Part shown: positions 12,040 through 24,098 of the stretch, one piece after another
Position numbering within the stretch: the stretch's first letter is position 1
How the letters are laid out: every line of letters starts with the position of its first letter
Made by a program: the position numbers and the translations under genes
From: Acanthaster planci
Lineage: Eukaryota; Echinodermata; Asteroidea; Valvatida; Acanthasteridae
Assembly (NCBI RefSeq): GCF_001949145.1
Contig: NW_019091459.1
Location: forward strand, 171,240 to 235,239
Direction of reading: 5' to 3'
DNA: 64,000 bases
Notes under the pieces: generated by a model
What the model was told of the DNA's origin: nothing
Database searches by the model: none
What the model saw: the letters and a program-made list of their open reading frames with translations, nothing else

Positions 12040-13200
12040 CTTAATACGTCACGTCCACTGCTGAATCTAGGTCAGTTTCTGTCACTAGGGGGACAAAATC
12101 ATGCCATGCCGAAAATAAACTGCAAACAATGGGCTACGACCGCTGCCTGTGTAAATATCTATGAGACCACGACCCTTCTGTCTGAACAATGAGGCGGTGA
12201 GATTTAACCAAGTTCAGTTAGACCCCGTTTCCTATAGTGCTGAACTTGAAATGTGGCCATCACTGGTCAATGCTTATCATCGGGCGTTATTCGTGCACTG
12301 CATAGCAAGCCAAACGCGTTCTCTCCCTCGTGTCATTTCTTCCAACGCCAAAAAAGCGGGTTCAAAATAATCTAAAAGCAACTTTGTCGCGAACAATTAT
12401 TACTTTTGTCGCATGCATGTCAGGTGCATTTGGTTTTAATTAAACAGCAGGCTCTATAATCATCAGCATAAATGCGACTGCATTTATGTGTTTGTAGAGG
12501 ATAGTTCTTTAGGGGATGGACCCTAATTGTTTTCATGAGTGTACTCTACTGTAGTGTTTAGAGACGATCAAGGACTTCCAAAATTTACAGGTTGGGATTG
12601 TGCACTCCGTTATCATTTTCGACCGGTGGTAATGAATTTCTTTCGAAGCAAGTGAACATTTTTTTAATTGGCTCAGTGATTAAAGACTTAGTAGACAACC
12701 GTTTCTTCGTGGTACTAAGGGTATGCGTTATGCATTGTTTTTGGTTACAAGGAAAATTCAATTTGGTCGCTGGTTGAAATGTCATGTTCAAACGGCCTGA
12801 TCAAAGATGCAGAGACGGAGATTAAGCTTGTTCGCAAAATACCGCCGAATAAACTGACCAAACATTCATACCAAAAGTCATGAAACGCACACCCCCCTAA
12901 AAAAAGGAAGAATAGGTCTTTCCGCTAAAATCATTAAATAACTCATCCAATATATTTATACATGGAAAACAGGACTGTTCCGTTTGCACAGGTAGCATAT
13001 ATATACTTATGTAACAACCCAGCTTCTACTCCCCATTCCTTAGGCAGTTATGGGCCTATATTTTGTAAACTCTCCCATGGTGACTGCAACAGTTCTTTGT
13101 CAATTTCTTGGGTTTATGGTCTTCATTCAAGTTCTTAAAGAACACAACCAGAGTGGTTCTTACCCTGTATACTGAAGTATCCGTTTGAGCATTTTGTTTG
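12040..13200. repeat. Segmental-duplication block, unit 1
   Basis: Three successive blocks here recur in the same order about 10.2 kb downstream. One is around 12165-12210 (GACCCTTCTGTCTGAACAATG against TCGACCCTTCTGTCGGTGAT near 22530). One is around 12640-12770 (GAAGCAAGTGAACA against GAAGCAAGTAAACA, and GGTATGCGTTATGCATT against GGTATACGTCATGCATT). One is around 12860-12900 (AAACATTCATACCAAAAGTC against AAACATTCATATCAGAAAGT). The end (13090-13175, containing GTGGTTCTTACCCTGTATA) also recurs near 23550 and 33290. No open frame is shared, so this is duplicated non-coding DNA. Confidence 0.7.
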
Positions 13201-14215
13201 CAATGAATCCTGTCGGCGTCACGGTAGCAAGCTGCTGTGTCCGTATTACCTGTCTATGCTTGAAGCGGCCGATTAGATGCCTAGCCCCCCGTGACTGGGT
13301 TACCAATTCGGAGAGTCCCTGCCATTGGTATCCATATGTGGTTTGGAATTCACTGAATATTCAGGACCCTCTGCGCTTGTATTGCGATTGTGTATGTTCA
13401 GGTTCCCAGTGGCATTTGTGTTGAGAGCCTTCCATCAATTGGTCGGTGGAAGGCTGTGAATATTCATGTCTCATGTTGACTGTGTACGCAGAGACAAGTT
13501 GTTCCATATCCGAGCACACTGACGGCCGGTACACGACGCCTCTGGCTCTACGCTTAGTTACCCCTTATGCCTGGATGGCCTTCACGGAGGATGCACACAT
13601 ACACTTGGCGCATCAATTCGGGAATAATGGCTCTAAGGCCTCTTTAGAAAATGCCATGGTCTAAGGTTAGTTCATCTCTGAAGGGGAAACATTGAAGGGT
13701 GTCTAGGGGAGCACTGTTGGGGCAGAACTGCCAGCCGTGACAGACAGCGACCTGGCGGTTGCCCTTTTTATCTGGTCTAGTCATGCATCAGAGTTTGGCA
13801 GCACAGGCACGACTTTTAAGTCAGAGGTTTCAGAGTCGATTTGGCTGCGCATGGCATGGTGTCAGCAAGAAACGGCGCTTTGCCTTTCCTGTACATGCGG
13901 GTGATGTACTTTTCCAACTGACAAAGCATGTGTTAGAGCCATGGCAGAGACACTGTGGTCATTGGCATCAATGACGTCTTTCCCGAGGACGTATATGAAA
14001 CCTGGTACAAGCGAACAAAATGGCAAATAGTTTTTTTCTCTATTTATGCGACAGGGGTGACCTCTTCCAGGCAGGCTGCTCCGAGACCATACATGGAGGC
14101 ATTACGGGCTATAACTGTTGGAGTATTAGCAATCGAGCTCTTGGTCCTGGGGAATGCTGTATTTTGTTAATCCAACCAGCAACAGTTGACGCCACTGTGT
14201 GCTCGCGTAGGTGAG
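13200..14215. repeat. Segmental-duplication block related to window start
   Basis: Diverged copy of 1-2290. The segment near 13225-13260 (AGCAAGCTGCTGTGTCCGTA) also resembles 23655-23685 (AGCAAGGAGTTGCCGTGTCC) and, weakly, 33380-33410. Short open frames on the plus strand do not correspond between copies, which argues against coding function. Confidence 0.55.
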
Positions 14216-14525
14216 CTACTAATTCACCCAGGTTCGGGGACAACTTTGACAGGCATGTCACCATGCTGAGAAACGTAAATGAAAGGCAGTGACAGGAAAT
14301 GGCATGCCGGTAATGACACTGACCTTGGTAGGATCAGGCTTTAGTCCATTTGCGGTGAATATGTAACTGACGTTCTAAAGTTATGAGAGTCTAAACGGCA
14401 CTTTTTACGATCGAGACGCATGTTTGTTCCGTGCGTGCAATCAAGGACAGTCGTGATGTTTTGGCCACGTTTGTCTTTGGTACGTCCATCCACAAGTATA
14501 TAGTCAACTATGATAGAGCACGGCT
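14215..14525 (-). pseudogene. Short Ty3/gypsy reverse transcriptase remnant
   Basis: The minus strand reads IIVDYILVDGRTKDKRGQNI, then a decayed helix region with CRLDSHNF, and after a frame change ANGLKPDPTKVSVITGMPFP. These match the RT palm/thumb and connection of Ty3/gypsy elements (the usual I-V-D-D-I-L-V core, with the second aspartate replaced by tyrosine here). Stops and frameshifts follow. It is separate from and more decayed than the element at 2.8-5.7 kb. Confidence 0.7.
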
Positions 14526-14529
14526 GTAC

Positions 14530-15960
14530 TGGCTAGAAGCAGTAACCTAAGTTTCACCAGAGAGTGACAACCACAGAACAAAAGGATAATCGCGGCAACG
14601 GTCAGAGCAATGGAACCCATGAATACTTTATTCCACGATGAAAAAAGCACAAAACAAACTAAATTCGGTTCAAATGTTTGGCAAAGTCTGAACCACCAAT
14701 ATTATATCATCCAAATAGTAATGGAAAAGTAAACATGTAAACAAGATTATATAAGCAAATAAGGCAGTTTTTCACGCACATCCTTAAATAAAGGGATCAC
14801 TACACAGTGAATGCAGATGATGTTCAGCGCACAGAAAATGAATACAGGGATTGCTCATTCTTCTCCAAGTAACACCAACATGTTTAAATCTACAACTAAA
14901 TCTTGGAAAGCTTACTGATCACAACAAAGAATAAAAATGAACTCCAAGATGCACTATACAACAATGTGTTAACATAACCATCTTCTTCATGTCTTCAGAT
15001 CACAACTGTGGCGGGGATCTCCCCGGGCCAAACCTTAGTTTGTTGGGACCAGTCTAAAACCGGTGGAAACAGATCTGATCTTCCCAAACCCAAGCTTTCC
15101 ACAATCGAGAATCCACTCAGATCCGTTGTGGAGGAAATAATTGTACCGCCGATTATGATGACTGTGATTATTCTCTTTGACAACACAATTGAACATGCAA
15201 AAAAATTCACCTTGACAATAGGATTGTCGGCGCAGCAAATATGAGGATAACTTATTCAGCAGTAATCAAGAACAATAATATAACACAGTGACAAATGGGA
15301 CTTCAGCTACAGTGGGAGTCAACAACAATGTATACCGAAAGAGCAAAGTACCCCGTAACCGATGCTCACTGCCACGTACAAGAAGTACTCAATCTGCAGC
15401 CACAGTACCCCCAACACTTCACTTCAAGCTAGCATCAGCATCGTACAGAGCCCAGCTTTGTATGGCCAACGGACGGATCAGCATTACCAGGGCCATGTAA
15501 GTACCGCCACGGATCGAGTACCCAGGCCTGATAAGCATTCCACGCAGATTACAAAGCGCAAGTACCTCATTACTATTCAAGACGCTGTCCGCACTGAGCT
15601 CCTCTGACCTGGAGCACGCACCACGTGACTACCTTTCAGGCAGACACGCACCCTGTAAACCTAGGCCTTCTTCAAGGGGGTTGTGGTTGTGTGTGTAACT
15701 GCAAAGCGACTGGATCAGAGGCCACATGAAGGAGTAGCGTAGCCACGGGGCCTTTTCCACTTTATCTTATGATTTTCTTTATATTTTGCATTTATACTAT
15801 AAATGTTGGGATTTTCGCTACTACATTAACATATTATGCAAACTGACAGGATACGTATAATGGCGAGCGTGTCAAATGTGTCGGCGGCCGTGGGTGCAGG
15901 TCAGTTGTCGGAGCAGTATTTGGACAGTTCTTTATCATAGAATATGCTGCTGGATAACTT
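14530..15960. other. Intergenic, no supported gene
   Basis: Short unrelated frames only (15008-15244, 15288-15607). No domain, RNA gene or transposon boundary could be supported. Confidence 0.4.
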
Positions 15961-15969
15961 CACCTTACC

Positions 15970-16175
15970 GAGTTTAAACCCTTGCAGCGTCAGGCTATTG
16001 AAGCATCTATACGCGGGCGTGACATCTTCGTCTCCTTACCCACAGGATATGGTAAGAGCTCCGTATTTCAAGCACTGCCGTTTTGCTTTGACTGGCTTTG
16101 AAGACCCGAGAGTGAGACTGTGCCTTCATGTACTGCTAGTACACACCTTGTTGTTGTTTTGTCCTCTAGTGAAAG
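15970..16175 (+). pseudogene. RecQ-like superfamily-2 helicase fragment
   Basis: From 15970 the frame reads EFKPLQRQAIEASIRGRDIF followed by the Walker A box LPTGYGKS and then VFQALPF, ending at a stop at 16099. This is the N-terminal ATP-binding part of a RecQ/Bloom-type DEAD-box helicase. A likely continuation (LVVVLSS, about 16145-16165) is in another frame, and an in-frame stop lies just before LHLTEF upstream. The rest of the helicase is absent. Such helicase-like ORFs are often carried by or amplified with invertebrate transposons, so this is best read as a dead fragment rather than a host gene. Confidence 0.65.
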
Positions 16176-16760
16176 CTTACTTAAAGAATTCACATTGCAA
16201 ACTATAGGCCTAAAGTGATGAGTCTGCTTTCAGAGCCATTAGCAGTACGAAAACATTCACGTGGTTTTAGGTTATGTTTTGCGTTCTACAATGACCTTAC
16301 AGGTAACCCTTATTGACAGACTGAAAGAAGACTCCGTCTCACCTTTATACCTTGTTTTGGAGATTTTGGTACTTTTCATCCCAAGTTAATTTGGAATTTT
16401 TTACAACCTTAAGTTTGATCGTAGAATAAAAGTATGGATATACCGTAAAAGTCATTTTCCGAAAATAGGCTGAACCGTGATGTGGTCTTGCAGGAAGCCA
16501 GGTGGGACAATCCCTTCAAAAAATATTGAAACAATATATTTACAAAACAAAGAAGCTTAGGTAAAGGCACAGTAAAATTGCTGTACAAAGGAAAGTGACA
16601 TGTTGTAAAAACAAAAAACAAATTCAAAATGTTATCGTCAACAAAAAGCCACATTGATACACAATTACTACTGCCTTGAACGTACTACAAGAAGATACTA
16701 CAAGACTTTGGACTTTGTTTTTCAAATTTAGAAGAACACCCTCATTATCATTAAACACAG

Positions 16761-17512
16761 ATGGCATCCTTAGGAGACATTAATGAAGATGGGACTTTAC
16801 CATCTCATGTGTACCAACTACAGTGCTCAAAACACAATGAGATCCCTCATTTTTACGCGACACCTGCCAATAGTTGCTCTGCCAAAAATGCGTGGCTGAA
16901 AATCACGGCGAGCGGCACCACTGTCGTAGCTACCTCGCACGAGTACCAGTCTCTGGTTAAGGATTCCTACCATCCTAGCTCCCGATGCAGAGATACAGGA
17001 TCTCAGGAGCAACTGGTGACTACATTTCGAGCGAGACGAGAGCCTGAGGCCAGAGTAACTGTGAGTCTTCAAGAGGTGGAGGGCATCACTGCCAGCATCA
17101 TAAAAGCCGTTCAAGCCGATGCAAATTGACTGTCTCAACATATCGAAGCGGTGCAGCATCCGACCCGAAACAAGTGATAGCCATATCAAAAGCTCAAAGT
17201 CAGGGGCTAAAAAGAAAACAACTGTCTCATCTTGCAGAAAAAGAGGGTCCGAAAATTGCTGAAGAGACTTGTACCTGTGCACATGTTACTGCGGTTAAAA
17301 ACAAAGACGAAGGAGTGATAGATCAGTTCGAGGTTGACAAGAGGCTTGCCTATCTCAGGCTTTGGTGGGGGACAGTGCTTCGGAAGTGCTACCCCCTACA
17401 CAACACTTGGAGGCAAAGTGGGAGCCAGGGGAGTTCGATGGGGCGCATGCCATCACTTCCCCGCGGCCCGATGAGATTGCTGTTGCTGACTGGCACAACA
17501 AGCGTATCGTGA
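16761..17512 (+). other. Two adjoining unrecognised open frames
   Basis: An open frame at 16761-17129 (122 residues, starting MASLGDINEDG) is followed by an overlapping one at 17126-17512 (128 residues). The ATGA overlap is suggestive, but neither has a recognisable domain. An opposite-strand frame (16827-17282) is about as long, which lowers confidence in either. They lie just downstream of the helicase scrap and may be part of the same dead mobile element. Confidence 0.2.
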
Positions 17513-17838
17513 TCTGCAACCTTTAATGGTCGCAACATTAGCACCCTCAAGACGCCAGGGAGTAAGGCTCGTTAAACCGTTGCACATTTTACAATACCTC
17601 CGTGAAAAATGTGAAAATCTAACCTTTTTGAAGTCAACTTTAAGTTACTTTTATTGAAACCCACACAAGGTGCAGTTGTGTTGACACTTTGGAATTATCA
17701 CAACGGCAGACGGTTTGTTTTTAATTATTCAAGCATAGCTAAGAAGCTTTGATTTTAACAACAGACGTTGACTTCACCTTTAAATGATTGTATGTCAAAG
17801 TACGGAAGCGTATAAGGGCCACTTGCAAAAACGTTTTT

Positions 17839-17973
17839 CGAGATACTATCTCGCTGCAGCGACTTACTAACTCGCCACGACGACTTACTTTCTCGCAGCA
17901 GCGAGTTACCATCTCACCGCGGCGAGTTACTATCTCGCCGCGACAAGTTATTTATCTCGCCGCGGCGAGTTAG
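17839..17973. repeat. Palindromic minisatellite, about 24-bp unit
   Basis: Five to six imperfect copies of a unit like CGAGTTACTATCTCGCCGCG. Each unit contains a self-complementary core (CTCGCCGCGGCGAG is a perfect 14-bp palindrome near the end), so the array can form multiple small hairpins. Confidence 0.85.
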
Positions 17974-17999
17974 CTAAAACTAGTTCAACTCGCTGCATA

Positions 18000-19530
18000 T
18001 TAGTACCCAGTCTGGACCCAATGATTCCGATTACTCTTCTTATCAAGGGTCCTTTAGCAACCAATGTCCACGTGATAAGGTAAAGCAAAATGTAAAAACA
18101 AAAAAAAACTACATGTAAACCAAAAAAGTACAGAAAGAACGTAAGAGTTCATAAACAATCTCATTTTCAACGTGCCATCAGGTTACATATTCAGTGAGTA
18201 AAGAAGTGAACTTGTCTTTGTCAGCTCCATGTATTAGAGCTGAAAAGAAACGGGTACTAAATTCTTTGAGTGAACTTATCCAAATAATAGAATATTTTAC
18301 TTTAAAAAATGTAATCTTGATTTAGACCCATCGTAAGCTAAATTTTCTATAGCTGCAAGGGATTTTCCATTTTCCGATCTTTTTGTTGAACAATTGAAAT
18401 ATTCAGTTACATGGAAGTGCTCTCTATTTGAAATCCAAATCAGCTGCATGAGGACCACCTTTGTTTAAATTTCAAATCACTTTTAAAAAATGTTTGTCTG
18501 TTTTGCTGTTCCAGGAAAAAAAATGGAAATACTAAGTTTTCTATCTCGAGTCATTTTGTTTTTGGGGTTGAATTCAGATTTTTTGGGAAGTGTAGATATT
18601 GGCATTGCCAGACTAATTACTATTGTTACTCTTCCAGGTACCCGCAGGTGTCTTCTTTTTCATTGGTTAATTTATCACCTTTTCCTTCCAGGGCTATTCA
18701 TAACATTTAATTATATTTCAAAATAATACACCCAATGTTTTTACTGGTTCGTGCTACTAATTGACAATTTCTGTAGGATTTTGGTCAAGATTTATGTTAC
18801 CAATATTTACATTTTTCGTTTTTAGAGGTTAAATTTTGGTCATGGGTATCTTTCATAATTATCACAATATTAAGTGGATTGATAATGAATGCAGAATCAG
18901 ATTTCAAAAAAGTCTTTTATCATCTGCATATATTGAAGTTCGCAAATCCGTTTTATTTGTCGATTCGTTCAATCTGATTTCTTGGATCCTTCTTGGTCTG
19001 TTTGCAAGAACGTCTGGAAAGATTAGAAATGATACCAAGAGAAGACATTCTTGCCGATAAGACCTGGTATAACGTGATATAGTGGAACATATTTTTGCCG
19101 CTGTTCCTATCTAGGTTTATAAACTGATTTTTGTAAGCGTTATTAACATGGAGTCTAAATTTATGCCTCATTGTACTTAGCAAACGTGAAGTATCATCTA
19201 AAAACAATGGGTCTAGACAATCCAAAACACTTGCGAAATAAACAGCTTGTGGAATTCTCGAAAAATATGTTTTATGTAAAAACAGACATATTAAAAATGT
19301 ACTTTGTCTTCATCATTGAAAAAAAGCCTGAACATGAATAACTGAAATTCCTGTACTAAGAAGGTGCAAATGTTGCGTTTTAATTATTCCTGGTCCCGGC
19401 GGCAGCCTCACATCATGAACTACCAGACTGTGTTTTCTAATTCTAGCGTTTTTATTTCAAAATGCCTGGAATAAAATAATTCGAACAGAGGAAATGTTGG
19501 CTGAGCAATAATCAGACAGACAAACTAATG
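18000..19530. other. Intergenic, no supported gene
   Basis: AT-rich; the frames at 18490-18726, 18836-19060 and 18953-19225 lack any known motif. The segment 19530-19600 before the next gene holds its probable 3' end. Confidence 0.45.
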
Positions 19531-19538
19531 CCCAACTC

Positions 19539-19544
19539 TTTATT
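19539..19544 (-). terminator. Probable polyadenylation signal of copy 2
   Basis: AATAAA on the minus strand, about 60 bases beyond the stop codon of the acetyltransferase gene, a normal distance for a short 3' UTR. No transcript evidence is available here. Confidence 0.45.
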
Positions 19545-19603
19545 CTCATTCGCGTGGAATGCAAGACGAGCCATTGAAAGCAACTGGCTGGACACACAAA
19601 TCA

Positions 19604-20221
19604 CTAATATTTTGAAACTACTTTAGTAATCAATACACCCGAATTTTCATCAGCTAAATCTTCTTTGGTTGCTATGGCGCCCCCTTCGTACACCCATTCC
19701 CATCCCGGATACAGTGTGTTACCATGCCAACTCACATATGCTGGACCATCACCCACTGACGTATTGGTTAGGAGGACGTTTGCCCCTACAGTATGCAGTG
19801 GTTCCTTAAATACCGAGTAAGATCGTTTGAGGTAGAAATCTTTATAATGAAGATATATACTTGCAAAATACTCTCTGTATCCATATTCATACGCCATTGC
19901 CTCTGTCAACGATGTTGCCAACAAGCCGACACCACTTTTCCGTCTCTCTTTTTCGATGACGAACCCTTCCAAGTACACTGCCCTCTGTCTGTTTGTAACA
20001 GGGATGAATCGGATATGACCAACAAGAATATCGGCATCGCATTTATCACTTTGGTGCTCGACCAGGCCGTAGGAACACGGGGCAGCGGTAAGTTCCTGTT
20101 TGGCGAGTTGTGGTAGAATTTCTGCCTTACAGTGCGGCCACTCGTCCTTCAAGATCTCAATGCAAGCAGGGATGAGATCCGGAATGGAGCGCAGCGGTTT
20201 CCAGGAATATGAAAACGCCAT
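19604..20221 (-). CDS. NAA80-like GNAT N-acetyltransferase, copy 2
   Basis: Intact single-exon gene of 205 residues starting MAFSYSWKPL at 20221 (the Met conserved across the family; five further residues are open upstream). The acetyl-CoA motif R-x-x-G-x-G is at residues 94-99 (RKSGVG). It is closest to copy 1: the last 60 residues differ at only a few positions (VGDGPAYVSWHGNTLYPGWE is shared exactly). A canonical AATAAA (minus strand, 19539-19544) lies about 60 bp after the stop, a plausible polyadenylation signal. Homology with copy 1 and copy 4 also continues upstream of the start (GATCTTTGGTTCCAACGA), so the duplication included 5' flanking DNA. Confidence 0.82.
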   Translation of the reverse strand: MAFSYSWKPLRSIPDLIPACIEILKDEWPHCKAEILPQLAKQELTAAPCSYGLVEHQSDKCDADILVGHIRFIPVTNRQRAVYLEGFVIEKERRKSGVGLLATSLTEAMAYEYGYREYFASIYLHYKDFYLKRSYSVFKEPLHTVGANVLLTNTSVGDGPAYVSWHGNTLYPGWEWVYEGGAIATKEDLADENSGVLITKVVSKY

Positions 20222-20339
20222 TGAAAAGTTCAACAAACCTTGCTGTGGTGCCCCGATTTCGTTGGAACCAAAGATCGGCCAGGAAAATAGCCTGAAAGAG
20301 ATCTATATCGCAAAACATTAATTACAGACAGTCATTTAT

Positions 20340-21550
20340 GAAAGTCATTTAGCATCACTGTTTTAGGTTAGAACTTTTCATTTTCGAACCCTGAATAACA
20401 CCGTACTCTCCTCTTTTGGCGAAAGCGCACGGAATATGTCAGGTGACCGAAAACTCTTTGGTACCTTACACAAAAGTAATGTGGAGAACCAAATTGACAA
20501 GTGTGAAGCGCTTACAATCAATTTTCTATCCAAACTTATAACGTTTACATTCACTGCGGTTTTAAATTACATGTATTTCCATCGTTAGCTGTGTTTTTTT
20601 TTTCTTTCTTTCTTTCCTTTTTTTGGGGGGGGGTTTCCTGAGTTTTTCCCTGCTCTATTTCAGTATTTTAAGAATAGAACCAGAAAGTTGACCCCGGATG
20701 GCGCGCTTCTTGAACCCTTGGATAGGAAAAATAACTTGCAAAGATTTTAGAATTTGTAGGGGTTTTTTTGTTGTTCAGTTTCTTCTTAAAAAATCCAACC
20801 CAACTAGTATATCATTTTATAGAAACTGAAAAATTGCATGACTTAGAAGAGAAATACCCTGCCAAAAATTGACCCATCACTTCCGAAAATCTAAAATACA
20901 TGAGGAACAGTGCAATACGGCAGTCTCGCACGAGGATGAATATTTACGGTTTGAAATTTTATGGTAGTCTGTGGTTTAAAACCAAAATAAAAACTGATCA
21001 AAATATTTTGCACATTTGGATAATTTAGAAGGTAATAAACATAAAGCAATATTCTATTTTTACAAAAGATTCCGATATTTTATCTAACCTTTGCTGACAA
21101 CAACTGCGTGATGTCAACTCAACAGAATCTGGAACCCATCGACTGCAGGTAGATAAATCTTTGCAACGTTGTACAATCTCGTTTTCACGAAAGCACGGCG
21201 AGTGCAAACAAACACGCATGAACAAGGAGACCTAGGTACGATATCGCCGGACGTGAAAGGTCGTTAATAAAATAGGTTTTTATATACCCATGTTTGGGTG
21301 ACTTTTCAAAAACATTACCCGAGGAAGACAAAGGTTAAGTTCCAACATGAGTGCTTCATGGGGTGGTTTCAATAAGGAATAATTTTTCCAAAAAGTAACA
21401 AATGTGATAGGACTGCCCAGTGTAAATCCCCATAGGCAGACCTTGTAAGGGTTCCAGAAGCTCGCTGCGTTACCTTTTACATAAAGGCTCTATTGTTCAG
21501 AAAATCAGAATTTCATAATTAGGAGTCACGTTGAACCATGTATAAAATAC
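20340..21550. other. Intergenic with a dispersed repeat at 21055-21245
   Basis: Mostly AT-rich and featureless, with a T-rich run followed by G8 at 20597-20633. The part at about 21055-21245 is, in reverse complement, similar to 47745-47925: shared stretches include TAGGTCTCCTTGTTCATG and GAAAACGAGATTGTACAACG. This is an inverted dispersed duplicate of about 170-180 bp. Confidence 0.6.
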
Positions 21551-21554
21551 ACCC

Positions 21555-22080
21555 ACAAGTAAGGCAAGGTGAGGCAGGATGGGTGACGAGGCAAGATGGG
21601 ACAGGCCGATAACGTTTCTATCTGGCAACATTCGGCATTGTGCAGGGCCCCTCAAAGAGCTAAGAGTTGGGAGTTCTAAGGGCCCCTCAGAGGGCCAAGA
21701 GTTGAAAGTTGTTGAAAGTTACCCCCCCCCAAAAGAAAAAAGATTTCCCGCAATGCATCTCCATTCTTGCATATGCGAAGATGCAGTTCAACGTGCAATG
21801 GAAAAAAAAGATGGCACACAGATTTCAAACAGTGTTTGAAATCTGTATGCCATCTTGCCCTAAGCATAGAAGGGGCAAGGTGGGACAGGTTGATTGGAAT
21901 TTGCATGGTCAGTCATTAATTATAAGGCTGAGGAATGCTGCAATTTTTGGTGGTTTGCACTTACATACTTTCTCTGTAAGTACCATTCGACGTGGGAGTC
22001 GGTTGTTTGGTTTTTGAAATAAAGTAGTTCAAAAGAAAAGTGGTCCATCCTGCCTTCCCCTACCTCAGACCGTATCATAA
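21555..22080. repeat. Possible MITE with hairpin at 21809-21855
   Basis: The left end (GGCAAGGTGAGGCAGGATGG) and the reverse complement of the right end (AGGGGAAGGCAGGATGG) are similar, which suggests terminal inverted repeats of a small non-autonomous element. Inside, a 22-bp inverted repeat (AGATGGCACACAGATTTCAA..., one mismatch) with a 3-base loop lies at 21809-21855. No target duplication was found, so the element call is weak; the hairpin itself is clear. Confidence 0.4.
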
Positions 22081-22329
22081 ACCCGCTGTGTTATCAATGT
22101 CATCGTTATGATCCACCCAAGTTATGCTTCTGATAGCTACACTAATTTTCAGTTTTGGAGAAAACCAAAATCATCAAGAAAACGTCATTTCCAGTAATTG
22201 TGCATCCGCTTGAAGGTGACAAACACTCTGCATATTTCAAGTAGTTTACTCTGTAAGGCAAAACAGACTAAAAGATCTTTTGAAAACAAGTGGGACATCC
22301 TAACAATTGTGCTGCTTTGTCATGTCCAT

Positions 22330-23690
22330 TGCCTACCAAGGTCATAGTTTCCGTCACTAGGAGAAAGAAAATCACTTCTTGCAAAAACTAAACGTCGAGC
22401 GTGCAGTACAAGCGCTGTGAAAATCTCTGTCACTGTGACCTCCACTCTTTCTCCGTTTGCCTTCCTGTGTGAATAGTTAGTGAGGCGTTGCATGGTTTAG
22501 AACCATGGGCTCGGCCTCCGTGACCTCGACCCTTCTGTCGGTGATCAGCAAGGCAATGAGATTTGACCGAGTTCGGTTAGTCCCCATAAATTTATACTGC
22601 TGATTACTACCACTTATCATCTACCGTTATTCAAACAAGGACAGACACGCTCTCGTGACGCCGCGTGTACATCCTTCTAACGCTAAGAAAGTGTTTCTTA
22701 GCTACTTCTTGAAGTTAAAGGACGGATCATGTTTTATTTTATAAGTGCATGATTTCACTGTAGCGTCTATGTACAGCCGATCAAAGTTGCCAAATTTTTA
22801 GGTGGGTTCACAGTATTACATCAAAGGCGAAGACTGATGATATGGGCAATGATATCACTTCCTTATCATCAACTTGTGCTAATCAAGTTTTATTGAAGCA
22901 AGTAAACAAAACTCCTATGTGAAAAATTCGCTCAATGATCGTAGGCCTAGGCCAACGATCGTGTCTTCCTGCAGTACTCAGGGTATACGTCATGCATTAG
23001 TTATAAAGAAAATTGCCGATCAGAAGGTCATGTATAAACACAGATGCAGGGATTACTTGCTTGCAAAAATTCAACAAAAACCGACAAAACATTCATATCA
23101 GAAAGTAATTAAACGCACCCCTTCCCGTACCCTAAAAGAATCGGCCATTCAATACATGGAAGGAATTCCGTAAACGGACAAGACTAATTTTCCCTTAAAA
23201 CAGCAATTAGAAAATAATAACACGCCCTACCAAGGGAAATTAAGCGAGGAACATTCCCAAGCATTTACTTATAGAACACAGTTGTTGTTGTTTTTCGGAC
23301 AAGTCTCATACATGTAAAGGTTTGTGCACTGGGACATCAAGTGTTGTCCGACATCGATGTACTGTACATGTACATGACTGTTCGGTTTGCACTGAGCATA
23401 TACAAACTAATAGCCATGCGTCAGGTCGTCATCATTCCCCGGGCAATTACAGGCCCACCTTCTCAAAACTCTCCCATGGTGACAGCAAAAAGTCCTCAGT
23501 TGAAATCTTGGGTTTTCTGTGGTCTTTTTTCAAGTTTTTCGACTAGAAAAACAAAGTGGTTCTTACCCTGTATATTGTTCTTCCGCTCAAGTATTTTGTC
23601 GATAATAACTCCAATGTCGGGTATCCAGTGTACAAGTTTCTGATAGCCTCAATGGAGCAAGGAGTTGCCGTGTCCGTACTACTTGACCCC
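22330..23690. repeat. Segmental-duplication block, unit 2
   Basis: Counterpart of 12040-13250, blocks in the same order (see that entry). The segment near 22775-22805 (CCGATCAAAGTTGCCAAATT) also matches 12563-12590 and 32262-32290, giving a three-way correspondence. No gene recognised; the frame at 22919-23173 does not correspond to one in unit 1. Confidence 0.7.
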
Positions 23691-24098
23691 GGCCTGAAAT
23701 TACGCACACTGAAAATACGAGCCTATGATCAGATGATAGAGGCCATAGCCAGTTCGCATAGAATGGTTCGCAGTTTGAATAGAATGTGTAATTTCAAGCC
23801 AAGGCCAAGATAGTCAGCCGCGGCCTTGATTTGTTGGCAGTTGTATTCATTGCGCTCGTCATTTACATAACAAAAGCCTTAGCCCGCCACTGTGGGCGGC
23901 ATGCACGGTGCCGCCCCCAATTTTTCGGAAACGCTAACCTTGTAACCGTGAGCTTTTCCGGTCTGATGGGTCCAAAACAGTGATGCCCCATCCCTAGAAA
24001 AATCTCATGGTGCGACGTTGCACCCTCAAAAACTGCACATTGTCATGAATGGGAAGAATGCAATTGGATTTGTTGATATTTCTTCGTGTTAAGGTTGT

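Noticed and set aside
16827-17282. 151-codon minus-strand frame
   Set aside because: Opposite-strand overlap with equally long plus frames and no motif.
21809-21855. microRNA precursor
   Set aside because: Loop of three bases and total length below a normal pre-miRNA.
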